A DNA stretch of 64,000 bases from Halorubrum hochsteinianum (GTDB lineage: Archaea; Halobacteriota; Halobacteria; Halobacteriales; Haloferacaceae). The notes below the pieces were generated by a model. That model was not told where the DNA came from. It did not search any database and saw nothing but the letters and a program-made list of their open reading frames with translations. Shown here in pieces: positions 43,131 through 53,301 of this stretch (within the stretch, counting starts at the first letter, position 1; the number at the start of each line of letters is the position of its first letter). The stretch covers positions 372,001 to 436,000 of the forward strand of contig NZ_CP098415.1 in NCBI RefSeq assembly GCF_023702125.1. The letters are read 5' to 3'. The translations under genes were made by a program, and so were the position numbers.

Positions 43131-44457
43131 GCCGCTGCTCTCGGTCCGAGACCTGAAGAAGCACTACCCGATCCGGAAGGGGATATTCAATCGCCAGGTC
43201 GGCGCTGCCCGCGCCGTCGACGGGATCAGCTTCGACATCGAGCGCGGCGAGACGCTGGGGCTCGTCGGCGAGTCCGGCTGCGGGAAGTCGACCGCGGCGA
43301 GTTCGGTGATCCGGCTGGAGGAGCCGACCGCGGGAGAGGTCGTGTTCAACGGGAACGGCCGGGAGAACGCGACCCGCGACCCCGACGGGACGCACCCCAA
43401 CGACGTGACGCAGTTCGACGACGAGGAGCTGAAGGCGTTCCGCCGCGGCGCGCAGATGGTCTTTCAGGACCCGTCGTCGAGCTTCGACCCGCGGATGTCG
43501 GTCGGGAACGCGGTCGGCGAACTGCTCAAGATCCACGGGATGAGCGACCGCCACCGACGCCGGGCGATCGTCGAGGACCTACTCGAACGCGTCGGCCTCT
43601 CCGCGGACGACTTCGACCGGTACCCGCACGAGTTCTCCGGCGGCCAGAAACAGCGGATCGCGCTCGCCCGGGCGCTCGTGTTGAACCCGGACCTCATCAT
43701 CGCCGACGAGCCGGTGAGCGCCCTCGACGTCTCCATTCAGGCGGAGATCCTCTCGCTGATCGACGACCTCCAAGACGAGTTCGGACTCTCGCTGCTTTTC
43801 ATCAGCCACGACATGTCCGTCATCCGCCAGATCTGCGACCGCGTGGCGGTGATGTACCTCGGCGAGATCGTCGAGATCGGGCCGGTGGAAGAGATCTTCA
43901 CCGACCCGCAACACCCCTACACGGAGGCGTTGCTGTCGTCGATCCCGACGCCGGATCCGCGCGCGAGCGTCGGCGGCATCGAACTGAAGGGGACCGTTCC
44001 CAGTCCGACGAACCCGCCGAGCGGCTGCCGGTTCCACACGCGGTGTCACAGGGTGATACAGCCGGACGGCGTCGACGTCGATCAGGACGACTGGCGGGGG
44101 CTGTTGAACTTCCGAGAGAGCGTCGCGACAGGCCGGGTCGACATCGAGCAGGTCCGAGAGAGCCTGACAGCCGGCGGCGAGGAGCCCACGGACCGTGCGA
44201 TTCAGGCCGAGATCCGAGAGGAGTTCGACGTCGGCGACCCGATCGGTGACGAGGACCTCGAAGAGGCGTTCGAGGAGTCGGTCCGGCTCCTCTTGGACGG
44301 GAACGCCGAACGCGCCGGAGAGTTCCTCGAAGAGCGGGTCACGACGCCGTGCGCCCAGACCGTCCCCGAGCGAACGGTCCACTCTCCCGACCACGAGTCC
44401 GCGTGCCTCCGGCACGAGGGCAGGGCGTCCGCGGAGCCGAACCCCGCGGACGACTGA
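43123..44457 (+). CDS. dppF: Peptide ABC transporter ATPase, DppF type (transporter C)
   Basis: A 444-aa ABC ATPase. Walker A GESGCGKS, signature FSGGQKQR and Walker [13 protein letters not shown] are intact. After RCHRVI an acidic helical insertion of about 110 residues precedes the terminal cysteines (TPCAQ...SACLRHEG), as in the other F-type subunits here. Probably still functional as a protein, perhaps serving another permease pair. Confidence 0.9.
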   Translation: MTEPLLSVRDLKKHYPIRKGIFNRQVGAARAVDGISFDIERGETLGLVGESGCGKSTAASSVIRLEEPTAGEVVFNGNGRENATRDPDGTHPNDVTQFDDEELKAFRRGAQMVFQDPSSSFDPRMSVGNAVGELLKIHGMSDRHRRRAIVEDLLERVGLSADDFDRYPHEFSGGQKQRIALARALVLNPDLIIADEPVSALDVSIQAEILSLIDDLQDEFGLSLLFISHDMSVIRQICDRVAVMYLGEIVEIGPVEEIFTDPQHPYTEALLSSIPTPDPRASVGGIELKGTVPSPTNPPSGCRFHTRCHRVIQPDGVDVDQDDWRGLLNFRESVATGRVDIEQVRESLTAGGEEPTDRAIQAEIREEFDVGDPIGDEDLEEAFEESVRLLLDGNAERAGEFLEERVTTPCAQTVPERTVHSPDHESACLRHEGRASAEPNPADD

Positions 44458-44481
44458 CCCGCGTCCGGGGCGAATTCCCCG

Positions 44482-45243
44482 CTACTCCGTCGTCGACGCG
44501 AACGCCGCCGGGTCGATTCGCCGCGGCTCCGGCACGTCCGCGTCGCTCGGAGCCACCGCCACGTCGCCCCGGGAGTCGCCGGTCCCGTCGCCCGCCTCCT
44601 CTCCCGGTTCGGGCGGGGCGAGGACCGCGGTCCCGCCGACGGAGAGCGGGGCGAGGAGGCCGGCCGCGAGGGCCGGCGGGTCGGAGAACGGGCGGCGGAG
44701 GACGACCCGCGTCCCCGCGTCCATCTCCCCCCTCTCGACGGCGGTCTCCGCGATCGAACACAGGTCGCCGTGCGTGAACTCTCGGGGCGGTCCGACGACG
44801 GCGACGTCGGCGGGGGCGACGTCGCTCGGCGGCATCCCCGGGTTCTCGCTCCACAGCTCCTGCTCCCAGTGGGTGGTGTCGGGAAGGTCCGGCGGCCCCC
44901 CGAACGCGGCGAGGTTCGTCCCGGGTTCGGGGTCGAGACCGGCCGCGGTCGCGACCGGCGCGAGGACGACGCGGTCGCCGGCCTCGACCCCGGCGGCCGG
45001 GTCGAACCGCACCGGCGCGCCGACGGCCGCGGCACCGAGGAACGCGAGCGTGGTGTGAAACCCCGGCGTCGGGTCGACGGCGACGGTCGCGCCCGCGCGG
45101 ACTCCGAGGTATCGGAGCACGTTCGCCGCCTTGTACCCGTTCGTGATCAGGTCGTGGTGGGTCCGCTCCCGCCCGTCCGGCGTGACGAGCGCCGCGTCGC
45201 CGGTGCGGCGGTCGCGCGCGAGTAGGTCGCCGACGAGTTCCAT
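44482..45243 (-). CDS. Truncated AMP-binding (ANL)-like protein
   Basis: A 253-aa protein. The N-terminal part resembles the first third of acyl-CoA/acetyl-CoA synthetases: LVTPDGRERTHHDLITNGYKAANVLRYLGVRAGATVAV followed by TTLAFLGAAAVGAPV. The Thr/Ser/Gly-rich AMP-binding core and the catalytic C-terminal domain are absent; VVGPPREFTHGDL stands near where the core should be. It may be a binding or regulatory remnant of an ANL enzyme. It is downstream of the cupin gene on the same strand. Confidence 0.65.
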   Translation of the reverse strand: MELVGDLLARDRRTGDAALVTPDGRERTHHDLITNGYKAANVLRYLGVRAGATVAVDPTPGFHTTLAFLGAAAVGAPVRFDPAAGVEAGDRVVLAPVATAAGLDPEPGTNLAAFGGPPDLPDTTHWEQELWSENPGMPPSDVAPADVAVVGPPREFTHGDLCSIAETAVERGEMDAGTRVVLRRPFSDPPALAAGLLAPLSVGGTAVLAPPEPGEEAGDGTGDSRGDVAVAPSDADVPEPRRIDPAAFASTTE

Positions 45244-45331
45244 GCGCGAACCTCGGAGCGCGCGGCCCTTAACGCTGCGGCGTCGCCCGATGACGTTCGG
45301 GGGCGGCCCCGCGGAACGCCGTCGCCGCGGG

Positions 45332-45652
45332 TCAGGGAGCGCCGGCGACGACCATCTTCGAGCCGTCCGCGGAGAAGGCCAGGTCGCGGGTGGATCCCGG
45401 GTCGACGCGCACCGCGTCACCGGGGCCGAGGTCGACGGGGTCGCCGTCGACGGTGAGCGTCGCCTCGCCGTGGAGCAGCAGGTACACCTCCTCGTGGTCG
45501 ATGTCCCCGTGGTCGTGTTCCATTCCCTCCCACCCGTCGTCGCCCTCGACGACGGTCACGCCGAGGTTCTCGCAGTCGAGCGCCTCGCGGAGGAAGTACA
45601 TCCCGGGAGCGCGCGGTTCGACGTCGTCGTAGGCCGTCGTGTCGTAGCCCAT
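45332..45652 (-). CDS. Small cupin protein
   Basis: A 106-aa single cupin barrel. Motif 1 is HDHGDIDHEEVYLLLHGEATL with His and Glu metal ligands. Motif 2 is PGDAVRVDPGSTRDL, where the usual His is replaced. The start is ATG 45652 (MGYDTTAY). Substrate unknown. Confidence 0.8.
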   Translation of the reverse strand: MGYDTTAYDDVEPRAPGMYFLREALDCENLGVTVVEGDDGWEGMEHDHGDIDHEEVYLLLHGEATLTVDGDPVDLGPGDAVRVDPGSTRDLAFSADGSKMVVAGAP

Positions 45653-45728
45653 GGTCGTGCGAAGCGCGCGCACCGACGAAAAGCTACGGGCCGGCGAAGG
45701 TTCCCGAACCGGTACGGCGGCGGGACCG

Positions 45729-46898
45729 TCAGAAGGAGCTCTTCAGCTTCTCGAAGAAGCCGCCGCCGACGTCGATGTCCTCGCCGCCGGCCTCGGCGAA
45801 CGCCTCCAGCGCCTCGCGCTGTTCGTCGTTGAGCGACTCGGGGACGACGACCGCGACCTGAACGTAGAGGTCGCCACGCCCGCGGCGGCGGAGCCGGGGC
45901 ATCCCCTTCCCCTGGAGCCGGAACGTCTCGCCGCTCTGCGTGCCGGCCGGAACGTCCATCTCGACGGTGCCGTCGACCGTCTCCACCTCGACGGTGTCGC
46001 CGAAGACGGCCTGCGGGAACGAGACCGCCTCGTTGACGCGGAGGTCGTCGCCGTCGCGCTCGAACCGCTCGCCGACGTCGACGTCGACCTCGATCAGCAG
46101 GTCGCCCTTCGGCCCGCCGTTCTCGCCGGGTGCGCCCTCGCGCTCCATCCGGAGGCTCTGCCCCGAGCGGATTCCCGCCGGGATCTCGACCGAGAGCGTG
46201 GCCTCCTCGCGGACGACGCCGTCGCCGCCGCAGTCGGCGCAGTCCTCGCTGTACAGTTCGCCCTCGCCCTCGCAGCGGGGACACGTCGAGGTCTGCTGGA
46301 CGCGCCCGAGCGGCGTCTGCTGGACCTGTTGGACCTGACCGCGCCCGTTACACTGCGGGCAGGTCTCCACGTCGGCGTCGGGCGGGTGGCCCGCGCCGTC
46401 GCAGATGGCGCACTCGGTCGGCCGGGTGAGCGTGACCTCCTTGGTCGCGCCCTCGAACGCCTCCTCCAGGTCAATCGTCAGGCCAGTCTTGAGGTCGCGG
46501 CCCTGCCGCGGCCGATTCCCGCCGCCTCCGCCGCCGCGGCCGCGACCACCACCGCCGCCGAAGAACTGGTTGAAGATGTCCTCGAACCCGCCAGCGCCGC
46601 CGGCACCGCCGGCACCCCCGAAGGGACCGCCGGCGCCGCCCGGGCCGCCGCCCCCGGTCGCGCCGCGCTTGTCGGCCTCGGTGAAGCGGTCGTGACCCAT
46701 CTGGTCGTACTGCTTCCGCTTCTGTTCGTCGGTGAGCACCTCCTTGGCCTTCTGGATCTTCTTGAACCGCTCCTCGGCGTTCTCGTCGTCGCTGACGTCG
46801 GGGTGGTGTTCGGCGGCCTGCTTGCGGTACGCCTTCTTTATCTCCTCCTCGCTGGCGTCCCGCGACACGCCGAGGACGTCGTAGAAATCTTCGCTCAT
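45729..46898 (-). CDS. dnaJ: Chaperone protein DnaJ
   Basis: A 389-aa Hsp40. J-domain HPD at residues 32-34, Gly/Phe-rich region about 80-125, then four CxxCxGxG-type zinc motifs ([32 protein letters not shown]) and the C-terminal substrate domain. It stimulates DnaK ATP hydrolysis. It lies 82 bp after dnaK with its own TATA-like TTAAACC about 40 nt upstream. Confidence 0.97.
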   Translation of the reverse strand: MSEDFYDVLGVSRDASEEEIKKAYRKQAAEHHPDVSDDENAEERFKKIQKAKEVLTDEQKRKQYDQMGHDRFTEADKRGATGGGGPGGAGGPFGGAGGAGGAGGFEDIFNQFFGGGGGRGRGGGGGGNRPRQGRDLKTGLTIDLEEAFEGATKEVTLTRPTECAICDGAGHPPDADVETCPQCNGRGQVQQVQQTPLGRVQQTSTCPRCEGEGELYSEDCADCGGDGVVREEATLSVEIPAGIRSGQSLRMEREGAPGENGGPKGDLLIEVDVDVGERFERDGDDLRVNEAVSFPQAVFGDTVEVETVDGTVEMDVPAGTQSGETFRLQGKGMPRLRRRGRGDLYVQVAVVVPESLNDEQREALEAFAEAGGEDIDVGGGFFEKLKSSF

Positions 46899-46980
46899 GC
46901 GTTGCGTTGGTTGAGTGATGTTGATCGCCCGGTCGGTTTAAGCGACGGGGTCGAAGCGTCGAAAATCGGGTCGCGAGGGG

Positions 46981-48897
46981 TTACTCCTCGTCGTCGTCCA
47001 CGTCTTCGAAGTCGGCGTCGACGTACTCCTCGTCGTCGGCGTCGGCACCGCCGGGGCCCGCCGCGCCGCCCGGGCCGCCGGCACCGCCCATGCCGCCCAT
47101 GCCGCCGGGGCCGGCCCCGCCAGCGCCGCCGGGACCGGCCTGCGCGGCCTGTCCCTCGTACATCTGCTTGCCGATCTCCTGGAGCTCCTCGGTGAGCGCC
47201 TCGGTGGCGGACTCGATCTCGTCGGTGTCGGCGTCCTCGTCTTCGAGGACCGCCTCGACGTCCTCGATGGCCGCCTCGATGTCCGCGACGAGCTCGTCGT
47301 CGTCGAGCTCCTCCTCGTTCTCTTCGAGTAGAGTCTCGGCGCGCTGGATCGTCGTCTCGGCCTCGTTGCGGGCCTCGATCCGCTCGCGGCGGGCCTCGTC
47401 CTCCTCGGCGTGCTTCTCCGCCTCCTCCTGCATCTCCTCGATCTCCTCGTCGGAGAGGCCGACGCCGCCCTCGATGGTGATCGACTCGGCGTTACCCGAG
47501 CCCTGATCCTCGGCCTCGACGTTGACGATGCCGTTCTCGTCGATGTTGAACGAGACCTCGATCTGCGGGGTTCCGGCGGGGGCCGGCGGGATGCCGGAGA
47601 GCTGGAACGCGCCGAGCAGCTCGTTCTCCTCGGCGATCTCGCGTTCGCCCTGGAAGACGCGGACGTTGACGGAGGTCTGGTTGTCCGCGGCCGTGGTGAA
47701 CACCTTCGACTCCTCGGTCGGGATGGTGGTGTTCTTCTCGATGAGCCGCTCGAAGAGCCCGCCCTTCACCTCGATGCCGAGCGAGAGCGGCGTCACGTCC
47801 AGCAGGACGATGTCGTCGACGTCGCCGGAGAGCACGCCGCCCTGGACCGCTGCGCCGAGCGCGACCGCCTCGTCGGGGTTGACGTTCTTCTTCGGCTCCT
47901 GCCCGACGAGCTCCTCGACCTTCTCCTGGACTTGCGGCATCCGGGTGGAGCCGCCGACGAGGATGACCTCGTCGATATCCGACTTCGAGTAGCCGGCGTC
48001 AGAGAGCGCCTGCTCCGTCGGCTCGACGGTGCGGTCGATGAGGTCCGAGGTGAGGTTCTCGAACGTCGCGCGGGTGACGGACTGTTCGAGGTGGACCGGC
48101 CCGCTGTCGGTCGCGGTGATGAAGGGGAGGTTGACCGTGGTCTCCTTCTTGTTCGACAGCTCGATCTTCGCCTCCTCGGCGGCGTCCTTCAGGCGCTGGA
48201 GCGCCTGCCGGTCGTCGCGGAGGTCGATCCCGTGGTCGTTCTGGAACTCGTCGGCGAGGTGGTCGATGAGCGCCTCGTCCCAGTCGTCGCCGCCGAGGTC
48301 GTTGTCCCCGTTCGTGGCGACGACCTCGTAGACGCCGCCGCCGAGATCGAGGACCGACACGTCGAACGTGCCGCCCCCGAGGTCGTACACGAGGACCGTC
48401 TGGTCGGACTCGTCGTCGAGGCCGTACGCCATGGAGGCGGCGGTCGGCTCGTTGACGATGCGCTCGACCTCGAAGCCGGCGATCTCGCCGGCGTCCTTGG
48501 TCGCCTGCCGCTGCTTGTCGTTGAAGTAGGCGGGAACCGTGATGACCGCCTTCTCGACATCGTCGCCGAGGTACTCCTCGGCGTCGCGTTTGATCTTCTG
48601 GAGGATCATCGCCGAGACCTGCTCCGGCGTGTACTCGTCGTCGCCGATCTCGACGGTGTAGCCGTCCTCGCCCATGTGCCGCTTGATCGACTGGATCGTG
48701 CGGTCGGGGTTCTGGACGGCCTGGTTCTTCGCGGGCTTGCCGACGAGGCGCTCGTCGTCGTCGGCGAACGCGACGACCGAGGGCGTCGTCCGGTCGCCCT
48801 CGGCGTTCGCGATGATCTCCGGCTCGTCGCCTTCCATCACCGCGAACGCGGAGTTGGTGGTACCGAGGTCGATACCGAGAATTTTGTTGCTCGCCAT
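46981..48897 (-). CDS. dnaK: Chaperone protein DnaK (Hsp70)
   Basis: A 638-aa Hsp70. [18 protein letters not shown] opens the actin-like ATPase, with [19 protein letters not shown] and LVGGSTRMP for nucleotide binding. The substrate domain and lid follow. A Gly/Ala/Met-rich linker leads to an acidic end ([10 protein letters not shown]). The start is ATG 48897, not the GTG three codons earlier. A TATA box (48924-48932) sits 27-35 nt upstream, with palindromes just beyond that may be heat-shock control sites. grpE is not adjacent. Confidence 0.97.
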   Translation of the reverse strand: MASNKILGIDLGTTNSAFAVMEGDEPEIIANAEGDRTTPSVVAFADDDERLVGKPAKNQAVQNPDRTIQSIKRHMGEDGYTVEIGDDEYTPEQVSAMILQKIKRDAEEYLGDDVEKAVITVPAYFNDKQRQATKDAGEIAGFEVERIVNEPTAASMAYGLDDESDQTVLVYDLGGGTFDVSVLDLGGGVYEVVATNGDNDLGGDDWDEALIDHLADEFQNDHGIDLRDDRQALQRLKDAAEEAKIELSNKKETTVNLPFITATDSGPVHLEQSVTRATFENLTSDLIDRTVEPTEQALSDAGYSKSDIDEVILVGGSTRMPQVQEKVEELVGQEPKKNVNPDEAVALGAAVQGGVLSGDVDDIVLLDVTPLSLGIEVKGGLFERLIEKNTTIPTEESKVFTTAADNQTSVNVRVFQGEREIAEENELLGAFQLSGIPPAPAGTPQIEVSFNIDENGIVNVEAEDQGSGNAESITIEGGVGLSDEEIEEMQEEAEKHAEEDEARRERIEARNEAETTIQRAETLLEENEEELDDDELVADIEAAIEDVEAVLEDEDADTDEIESATEALTEELQEIGKQMYEGQAAQAGPGGAGGAGPGGMGGMGGAGGPGGAAGPGGADADDEEYVDADFEDVDDDEE

Positions 48898-48923
48898 CTT
48901 GGTCACAGATAGCGGCTTGTTTC

Positions 48924-48932
48924 GGTTAAAGG
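48924..48932 (-). promoter_or_regulatory. TATA box of dnaK
   Basis: The minus strand reads CCTTTAACC, 27-35 nt before the dnaK ATG, followed downstream by CGAAAC. Confidence 0.6.
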
Positions 48933-48942
48933 TTACTAGACG

Positions 48943-49010
48943 CCGCCATTTCGGCGGAAGAAAGAAACCGCTGCCGTCGTGCGGTTTCTCGATCGTGTGA
49001 GTCGCTCACA
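48943..49010 (-). promoter_or_regulatory. Three consecutive palindromes upstream of dnaK
   Basis: Palindromes are CCGCC-ATTTC-GGCGG (48943-48957), GAAACCGC-9 nt-GCGGTTTC (48964-48988) and TGTGAG-TCG-CTCACA (48996-49010). A second minus-strand TATA-like stretch, TGTATAAATACA, follows at 49015-49026. They could be operators, a structured leader from the distal promoter, or tpiA terminators. Confidence 0.5.
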
Positions 49011-49134
49011 TCGATGTATTTATACAGATCCGCAAACGCAGCGGCGTCCCGGCTCCGCTCGTGACCGCGGACCGGCCGGGGTTCGGGCTCCGGTCCGCGC
49101 CGGACTCGCGTCGGCCTCGCGCCGGGTCCGCGCC

Positions 49135-49779
49135 TCAGATCCCGCTGACGAGGTCTTCGAGGACGGACTCGGGGTCGTCGGCCTTCGCGACGCCGGAGGC
49201 GAGCAGGACGCCCGCGGCCCCGAGGTCGCCGGCGGTCGAGACGTCCTCGCCCGTCGAGACGCCGGCCCCGCAGAACACGTCGACCGCGGGGTCGACGGCC
49301 TCGGCGGCCGCGACCGCGTCCTCGACGATCCCGGGGTCGGCGGTGGCGACGGAGACGTCGCCGCCGATGAGTTCCGGCGGCTCGACGGCGACCGCGTCGG
49401 GACCGAGCGCGGCGGCGGCACCGACCTGCGCCGGGTTGTTCGCGCAGACGATCGTCTCGAGGTCGGCGCGCTCGGCCGCGCGGACCGAGCCGTCCACGTC
49501 CGCGAGCTTCAGGCGGTTCTCGGAGTGGTTGATCAGCGTCCCCGCCGCGCCGTTGTCGGCGACGGCCTCCGCGAGCGTCGACCCGGTGTGGGAGCCGTGC
49601 GCGTTCGGCGAGACGTGCTGCGCCCACGTCTCGACGCCGGTCTCCGCGACGCGCGCGACGTCCGCCGCCTGCGGCGAGACGGCGATCCGCGCGCCGGACG
49701 CCTCGGCCACGTCGCGGGCCGCGGTCGCCACTTCGATCGGATCGCACGGGTACGCCTTGAGGTTCACCAGAATGAACAT
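49135..49779 (-). CDS. tpiA: Triosephosphate isomerase
   Basis: A 214-aa archaeal-type short TIM. N6/K8 (VNLKAY), catalytic H85 (INHSENR) and catalytic E133 ([10 protein letters not shown]) are in place, as is the phosphate loop GAGVSTGED. It interconverts dihydroxyacetone phosphate and glyceraldehyde 3-phosphate. ATG 49779 is supported by a TATA-like box 23-31 nt upstream and the canonical N-terminus. Confidence 0.95.
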   Translation of the reverse strand: MFILVNLKAYPCDPIEVATAARDVAEASGARIAVSPQAADVARVAETGVETWAQHVSPNAHGSHTGSTLAEAVADNGAAGTLINHSENRLKLADVDGSVRAAERADLETIVCANNPAQVGAAAALGPDAVAVEPPELIGGDVSVATADPGIVEDAVAAAEAVDPAVDVFCGAGVSTGEDVSTAGDLGAAGVLLASGVAKADDPESVLEDLVSGI

Positions 49780-49801
49780 GCGCTCACTCGGTGGGCGCGG
49801 C

Positions 49802-49810
49802 GCAAATAGC
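49802..49810 (-). promoter_or_regulatory. TATA-like box for tpiA
   Basis: The minus strand reads GCTATTTGC, 23-31 nt before the tpiA ATG. Confidence 0.5.
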
Positions 49811-49927
49811 TTCATGCTTCGCGGCGCTCCCCTGATGACCCGCCGAGCGCTTCGGTCCCCGTCGAGCAGTTCGACGAACCGTCGGGGTCAGGAGGCCGGG
49901 GCGCACGGGGCCGAGTGCAGAAACGAC

Positions 49928-49935
49928 CTTATACC
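49928..49935 (+). promoter_or_regulatory. TATA box for the DICT-domain gene
   Basis: CTTATACC lies 25-32 nt before the ATG at 49960, deciding between that start and an in-frame start 45 bp earlier. Confidence 0.6.
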
Positions 49936-49959
49936 CCGCTGTTGTGGGTCCGACAAGAG

Positions 49960-50733
49960 ATGTCCCTCATCGAGCTCATCGCGGGCGTGGAGGCTCACGA
50001 GGCCACGCTGACCGTGTTCAACGCCGATCCGGCCGTTACGGACGAGCTTCGGGAGTACTTCGCCGACCGCAACGTCCGGATCGTCGACGACCAGACGGCC
50101 TCCGGCCCGGAGGAGTTCGCCGTGCTGGCGCGGGACGGCGAGTTCGTCACGGCGGTGACCGTCGACGACCTGCTGCCGCGCCCGGACGGGGACGGCAAAT
50201 CGGGTGACGATGCCGTCGGTCAGGAGGCCGACACAGGGACGACCGGACGCGTCGGAAAGCCGGTGTTGGACCACCTCGACGAGACGATGTTCACCTCCTA
50301 CACCCGCGAGGACATGGTCGCCGCGTCCCGCGAGATCGAGGACCGCGCCTGGCGGGTCGGAGACGGGGAGCTTCACGCCGGGTTCCAGACGCTCGACGTC
50401 CTCACCGGCGAGGCCGACACTTACGCCCTGCTCGGCGAGAAGGAGCGGCTCGACGTCCACGCCTACGCCGCGGACGAGGGGGACGCGCCGGACGTGGACC
50501 ACTACACCGTCCACGTCGGCGAGACCGCCGAGATCCGGGAGACGTGGTTCGTCGCGTACGACGGCGGCGGCTACGACGAGGCGAAGTGCGCGCTGCTGGC
50601 CGAGGAGCGCGCCCCCGGCGAGTTCTACGGGTTCTGGAGCTACGACCCCGAGACGGTCGACTACATCATCGACTACCTGACCGAGCGCTACGGCGGGTCC
50701 GAGCGGACCGACGACGGCGGAGCGACCGCGTGA
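49960..50733 (+). CDS. DICT sensory domain-containing protein
   Basis: A 257-aa protein beginning MSLIELIAGVEAHEATLTVFN, the DICT pattern (PF10069), through VTVDDLL. A second alpha/beta part follows (FTSYTREDMVAASREIEDRAWR...LHAGFQTLDVL). DICT domains are linked to light or redox sensing in archaea and cyanobacteria, but the ligand is unknown. The GTG of dsbB overlaps its stop, suggesting a redox connection. Confidence 0.78.
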   Translation: MSLIELIAGVEAHEATLTVFNADPAVTDELREYFADRNVRIVDDQTASGPEEFAVLARDGEFVTAVTVDDLLPRPDGDGKSGDDAVGQEADTGTTGRVGKPVLDHLDETMFTSYTREDMVAASREIEDRAWRVGDGELHAGFQTLDVLTGEADTYALLGEKERLDVHAYAADEGDAPDVDHYTVHVGETAEIRETWFVAYDGGGYDEAKCALLAEERAPGEFYGFWSYDPETVDYIIDYLTERYGGSERTDDGGATA

Positions 50734-51140
50734 CCGGCGGGCGCTCGGCGGCGACCGCGTGGCTGTCGGCCGCGACGGCCGTCGCGACGCTCGCGACCGC
50801 TGGGAGCCTCTGGTTCAGCCTCGGACTCGGGCTCACCCCCTGCGACCTCTGCTGGTACCAGCGGATCGCCATGTACCCGCTCGTCGTCGTCCTCGGCGTC
50901 GCGGCCGTCGAGGAGCGGCCGGCGGTCGCGCGGACCGCGCTGCCGCTCGTCGCGGTCGGGCTGGGCCTCGCCGTGTACCACTCGTACCTCCAGGCGACGC
51001 TGGCGGAGTGCACGGTCGGCGGCCCCTGCGCGACCGTGCTGTGGCGGAGTCCGCTGGTCGGACTCTCGATCCCGAACCTCTCGCTCGTCGCGTTCGGGGT
51101 GCTCGCGGTCCTGCTCGTCGGGATGCGTCGACGCGTCTGA
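50730..51140 (+). CDS. dsbB: DsbB-family disulfide oxidoreductase
   Basis: A 136-aa membrane protein with four hydrophobic segments. The quinone-linked CxxC (C38, C41 in PCDLCWYQR) and the second Cys pair (C94 and C100 in CTVGGPC) match DsbB, which reoxidises extracytoplasmic thiol oxidases. The start is GTG overlapping the DICT gene stop (GTGA). The partner DsbA-like protein is not in the window. Confidence 0.88.
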   Translation: MTGGRSAATAWLSAATAVATLATAGSLWFSLGLGLTPCDLCWYQRIAMYPLVVVLGVAAVEERPAVARTALPLVAVGLGLAVYHSYLQATLAECTVGGPCATVLWRSPLVGLSIPNLSLVAFGVLAVLLVGMRRRV

Positions 51141-51188
51141 CGGGCGGAACGGGCGAGAAAAGCGGGGAAGATTCGGGGCGCGGTCCGG

Positions 51189-51722
51189 TCAGTCCTTCCG
51201 CTTGACGACGTCGCCGAGGGTCATCGTCCCCGGGTCGTCGGTCTCCCAGTCGGCGTCGTCGGCGGACTGGCCCTCGACGAGCGAGACGTCGAGCGCGCGT
51301 TCGAGCTTCCGCTGGACCTCGTCGGTCGGGAGCGTGTCGCCGCGTTCGAGCTTGCGGATGAGGCTCGCCTTCTCGTTGAGCTGGTCGGCCAGCTCCTCCT
51401 GACTCAGTCCGCGCGACTCGCGCGCCTCGCGGATCACCTCGTCGTAGTCGGTGGCGATCTCGTCCATGTCGTCGAACATGTCGCGGGGGCGCGTCGAGCC
51501 GCCCGAGGAGCCGGAGCCGGAGGAGCCGGACGACCCGGACGACGAGGACGACTTCCCGGTGCTGGAGCTGGTGGAGTACTTGCCGCCGCCGGAGCTCGTC
51601 GACTCGTCGCGGACCTCGGTCCCGAAGTCCGTACACGAGCTACAAAGCTCCAGTTCGGCACCTTCGACCTTCGTCGTCGTCAGCGAGGCCTCCTCGGTGC
51701 CGCACATCTCACACTGGGGCAT
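51189..51722 (-). CDS. Multiprotein bridging factor 1 (MBF1) homologue
   Basis: A 177-aa protein. An N-terminal zinc ribbon (C4, C7, C27, C30), a Ser/Gly-rich linker (about 43-78), and an XRE-type HTH ([23 protein letters not shown]...) define archaeal MBF1, a transcription coactivator-like factor that also contacts ribosomes. A strong TATA box lies 23-31 nt before the ATG. Confidence 0.92.
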   Translation of the reverse strand: MPQCEMCGTEEASLTTTKVEGAELELCSSCTDFGTEVRDESTSSGGGKYSTSSSTGKSSSSSGSSGSSGSGSSGGSTRPRDMFDDMDEIATDYDEVIREARESRGLSQEELADQLNEKASLIRKLERGDTLPTDEVQRKLERALDVSLVEGQSADDADWETDDPGTMTLGDVVKRKD

Positions 51723-51744
51723 ACGCGACGCTAACGCTCCCGGT

Positions 51745-51753
51745 GGTATAAAG
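51745..51753 (-). promoter_or_regulatory. TATA box for the MBF1 gene
   Basis: The minus strand reads CTTTATACC, 23-31 nt before the ATG at 51722. Confidence 0.65.
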
Positions 51754-51786
51754 GGTGTGCCGCGACCTCGCGACGAGCCCCGGCCC

Positions 51787-51847
51787 CCGACGCCGCGTCG
51801 GCCACCGCCCCGACGCCGCGTCGGCCACCACCCCGACGTCGCGTCGG
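51787..51847. repeat. 23-bp tandem repeat, 3 copies, each holding a palindrome
   Basis: CCGACGCCGCGTCGG occurs at 51787-51801 and 51810-51824, and CCGACGTCGCGTCGG at 51833-51847. Each is an inverted repeat (CCGACG/CGTCGG). The array lies between the divergent MBF1 promoter and aroA. Confidence 0.9.
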
Positions 51848-51924
51848 CCCCCTCCCCTGACGCCCGGGGTCGCAATCGTGCCGCGGTCGGTACCGACTTG
51901 TCGCCGCGGGCGGCAGGGGGACGT

Positions 51925-53301
51925 ATGGACGTACACGTCACGCGCTCGGAGCTCCGAGGGACCGCCCGCGCGCCGCCGTCGAAGAGCTACACCCACCGCG
52001 CGCTGCTCGCGGCCGGCTACAGCGAGGGCGCGACCGTCGAGTCGCCGCTGATCTCCGCCGACACGCGGGCCACGGCACGCGCCGTGACCGGGTTCGGCGG
52101 CGCGGTCGGTGGGATCGGCGAGGACGACGACGGGAGTGACCCCGACGGCGACCTCGGCGACGCCGACGCGCTCGCGGTCGAGGGGTTCGGCGGCCGACCG
52201 GGGGTCCCGGAGGACGTGATCGACTGCGCGAACTCGGGGACGACGATGCGGCTCGTCACCGCCGCGGCCGCGCTCGCGGACGGCACCACCGTCCTCACCG
52301 GCGACGGGTCGCTCCGGTCCCGGCCGCAGGGCCCCCTCCTCGACGCGCTCGGGGACCTCGGCGTGCGCGCGGAGTCGACGCGGGCGAACGGGCGGGCCCC
52401 GCTGGTAGTCTCCGGGCCGCTCGCGGGGGGCGAGGTGGCGATCCCGGGCGACGTCTCCTCGCAGTACGTCACGGCGCTGCTGATGGCCGGGGCCGTCACC
52501 GACGAGGGGACCGAGGTCGACCTCACGACGGCGCTGAAGTCCGCCCCGTACGTCGACATCACGCTGGAACTGCTCGCGGACTTCGGCGTCGAGGCGACCC
52601 CCGTCGACGAGGCCGGCGACCCCCTCGACGGGGCGGCGGGAGCCGCCGGCTTCTCGGTCCCGGGCGGGCAGACCTACGAGCCGGCGGGCGGCAGCTACGC
52701 GGTCCCCGGCGACTTCTCGTCCATCTCGTACCTCCTCGGGGCGGGGGCCGTGGCGACCGCGGAGGGCGAGACGGTCCGGATCGAGGGCGCGCGACCGAGC
52801 GCGCAGGGCGACGCGGCGATCGTCGACATCGTCGAGGAGATGGGCGCGGCGGTCGACTGGGACCGCGAGGCGGGCGAGATCGCGGTCGAGCGCGCCGCCC
52901 TCTCCGGCGTCACCGTCGACGTGGGCGACACGCCGGACCTCCTCCCGACGATCGCCGCGCTCGGCGCGGTCGCCGACGGCGACACCCGGATCGAGAACTG
53001 CGAGCACGTCCGCTACAAGGAGACCGACCGCGTGTCCGCGATGGCCGAGGAACTAGAGAAACTCGGCGCGGAGACGACCGAGGAGGAGGACGTGCTCACG
53101 GTCCACGGCTCCGAGAGCGACCTCCGCGGGGCGACCGTCGACGGGCGGGCCGACCACCGGATCGTGATGGCGCTCGCGCTCGCGGCGCTCGCCGCCGAGG
53201 GGACGACGACGATCCGCGGTGCCGAACACGTCGACGTCTCGTTCCCCGGCTTCTTCGAGACGATGGGCGACCTCGGGATGGACGTGGAGCAAGCGGACTG
53301 A
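51925..53301 (+). CDS. aroA: 3-phosphoshikimate 1-carboxyvinyltransferase (EPSP synthase)
   Basis: A 458-aa two-domain enzyme of the shikimate pathway, joining phosphoenolpyruvate and shikimate 3-phosphate. [56 protein letters not shown] and RYKETDR mark the active site. An acidic loop of about 15 residues near 69-82 is halophile-specific. The final 22 bp with the stop codon are repeated directly after the gene. No other aro genes are adjacent. Confidence 0.95.
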   Translation: MDVHVTRSELRGTARAPPSKSYTHRALLAAGYSEGATVESPLISADTRATARAVTGFGGAVGGIGEDDDGSDPDGDLGDADALAVEGFGGRPGVPEDVIDCANSGTTMRLVTAAAALADGTTVLTGDGSLRSRPQGPLLDALGDLGVRAESTRANGRAPLVVSGPLAGGEVAIPGDVSSQYVTALLMAGAVTDEGTEVDLTTALKSAPYVDITLELLADFGVEATPVDEAGDPLDGAAGAAGFSVPGGQTYEPAGGSYAVPGDFSSISYLLGAGAVATAEGETVRIEGARPSAQGDAAIVDIVEEMGAAVDWDREAGEIAVERAALSGVTVDVGDTPDLLPTIAALGAVADGDTRIENCEHVRYKETDRVSAMAEELEKLGAETTEEEDVLTVHGSESDLRGATVDGRADHRIVMALALAALAAEGTTTIRGAEHVDVSFPGFFETMGDLGMDVEQAD

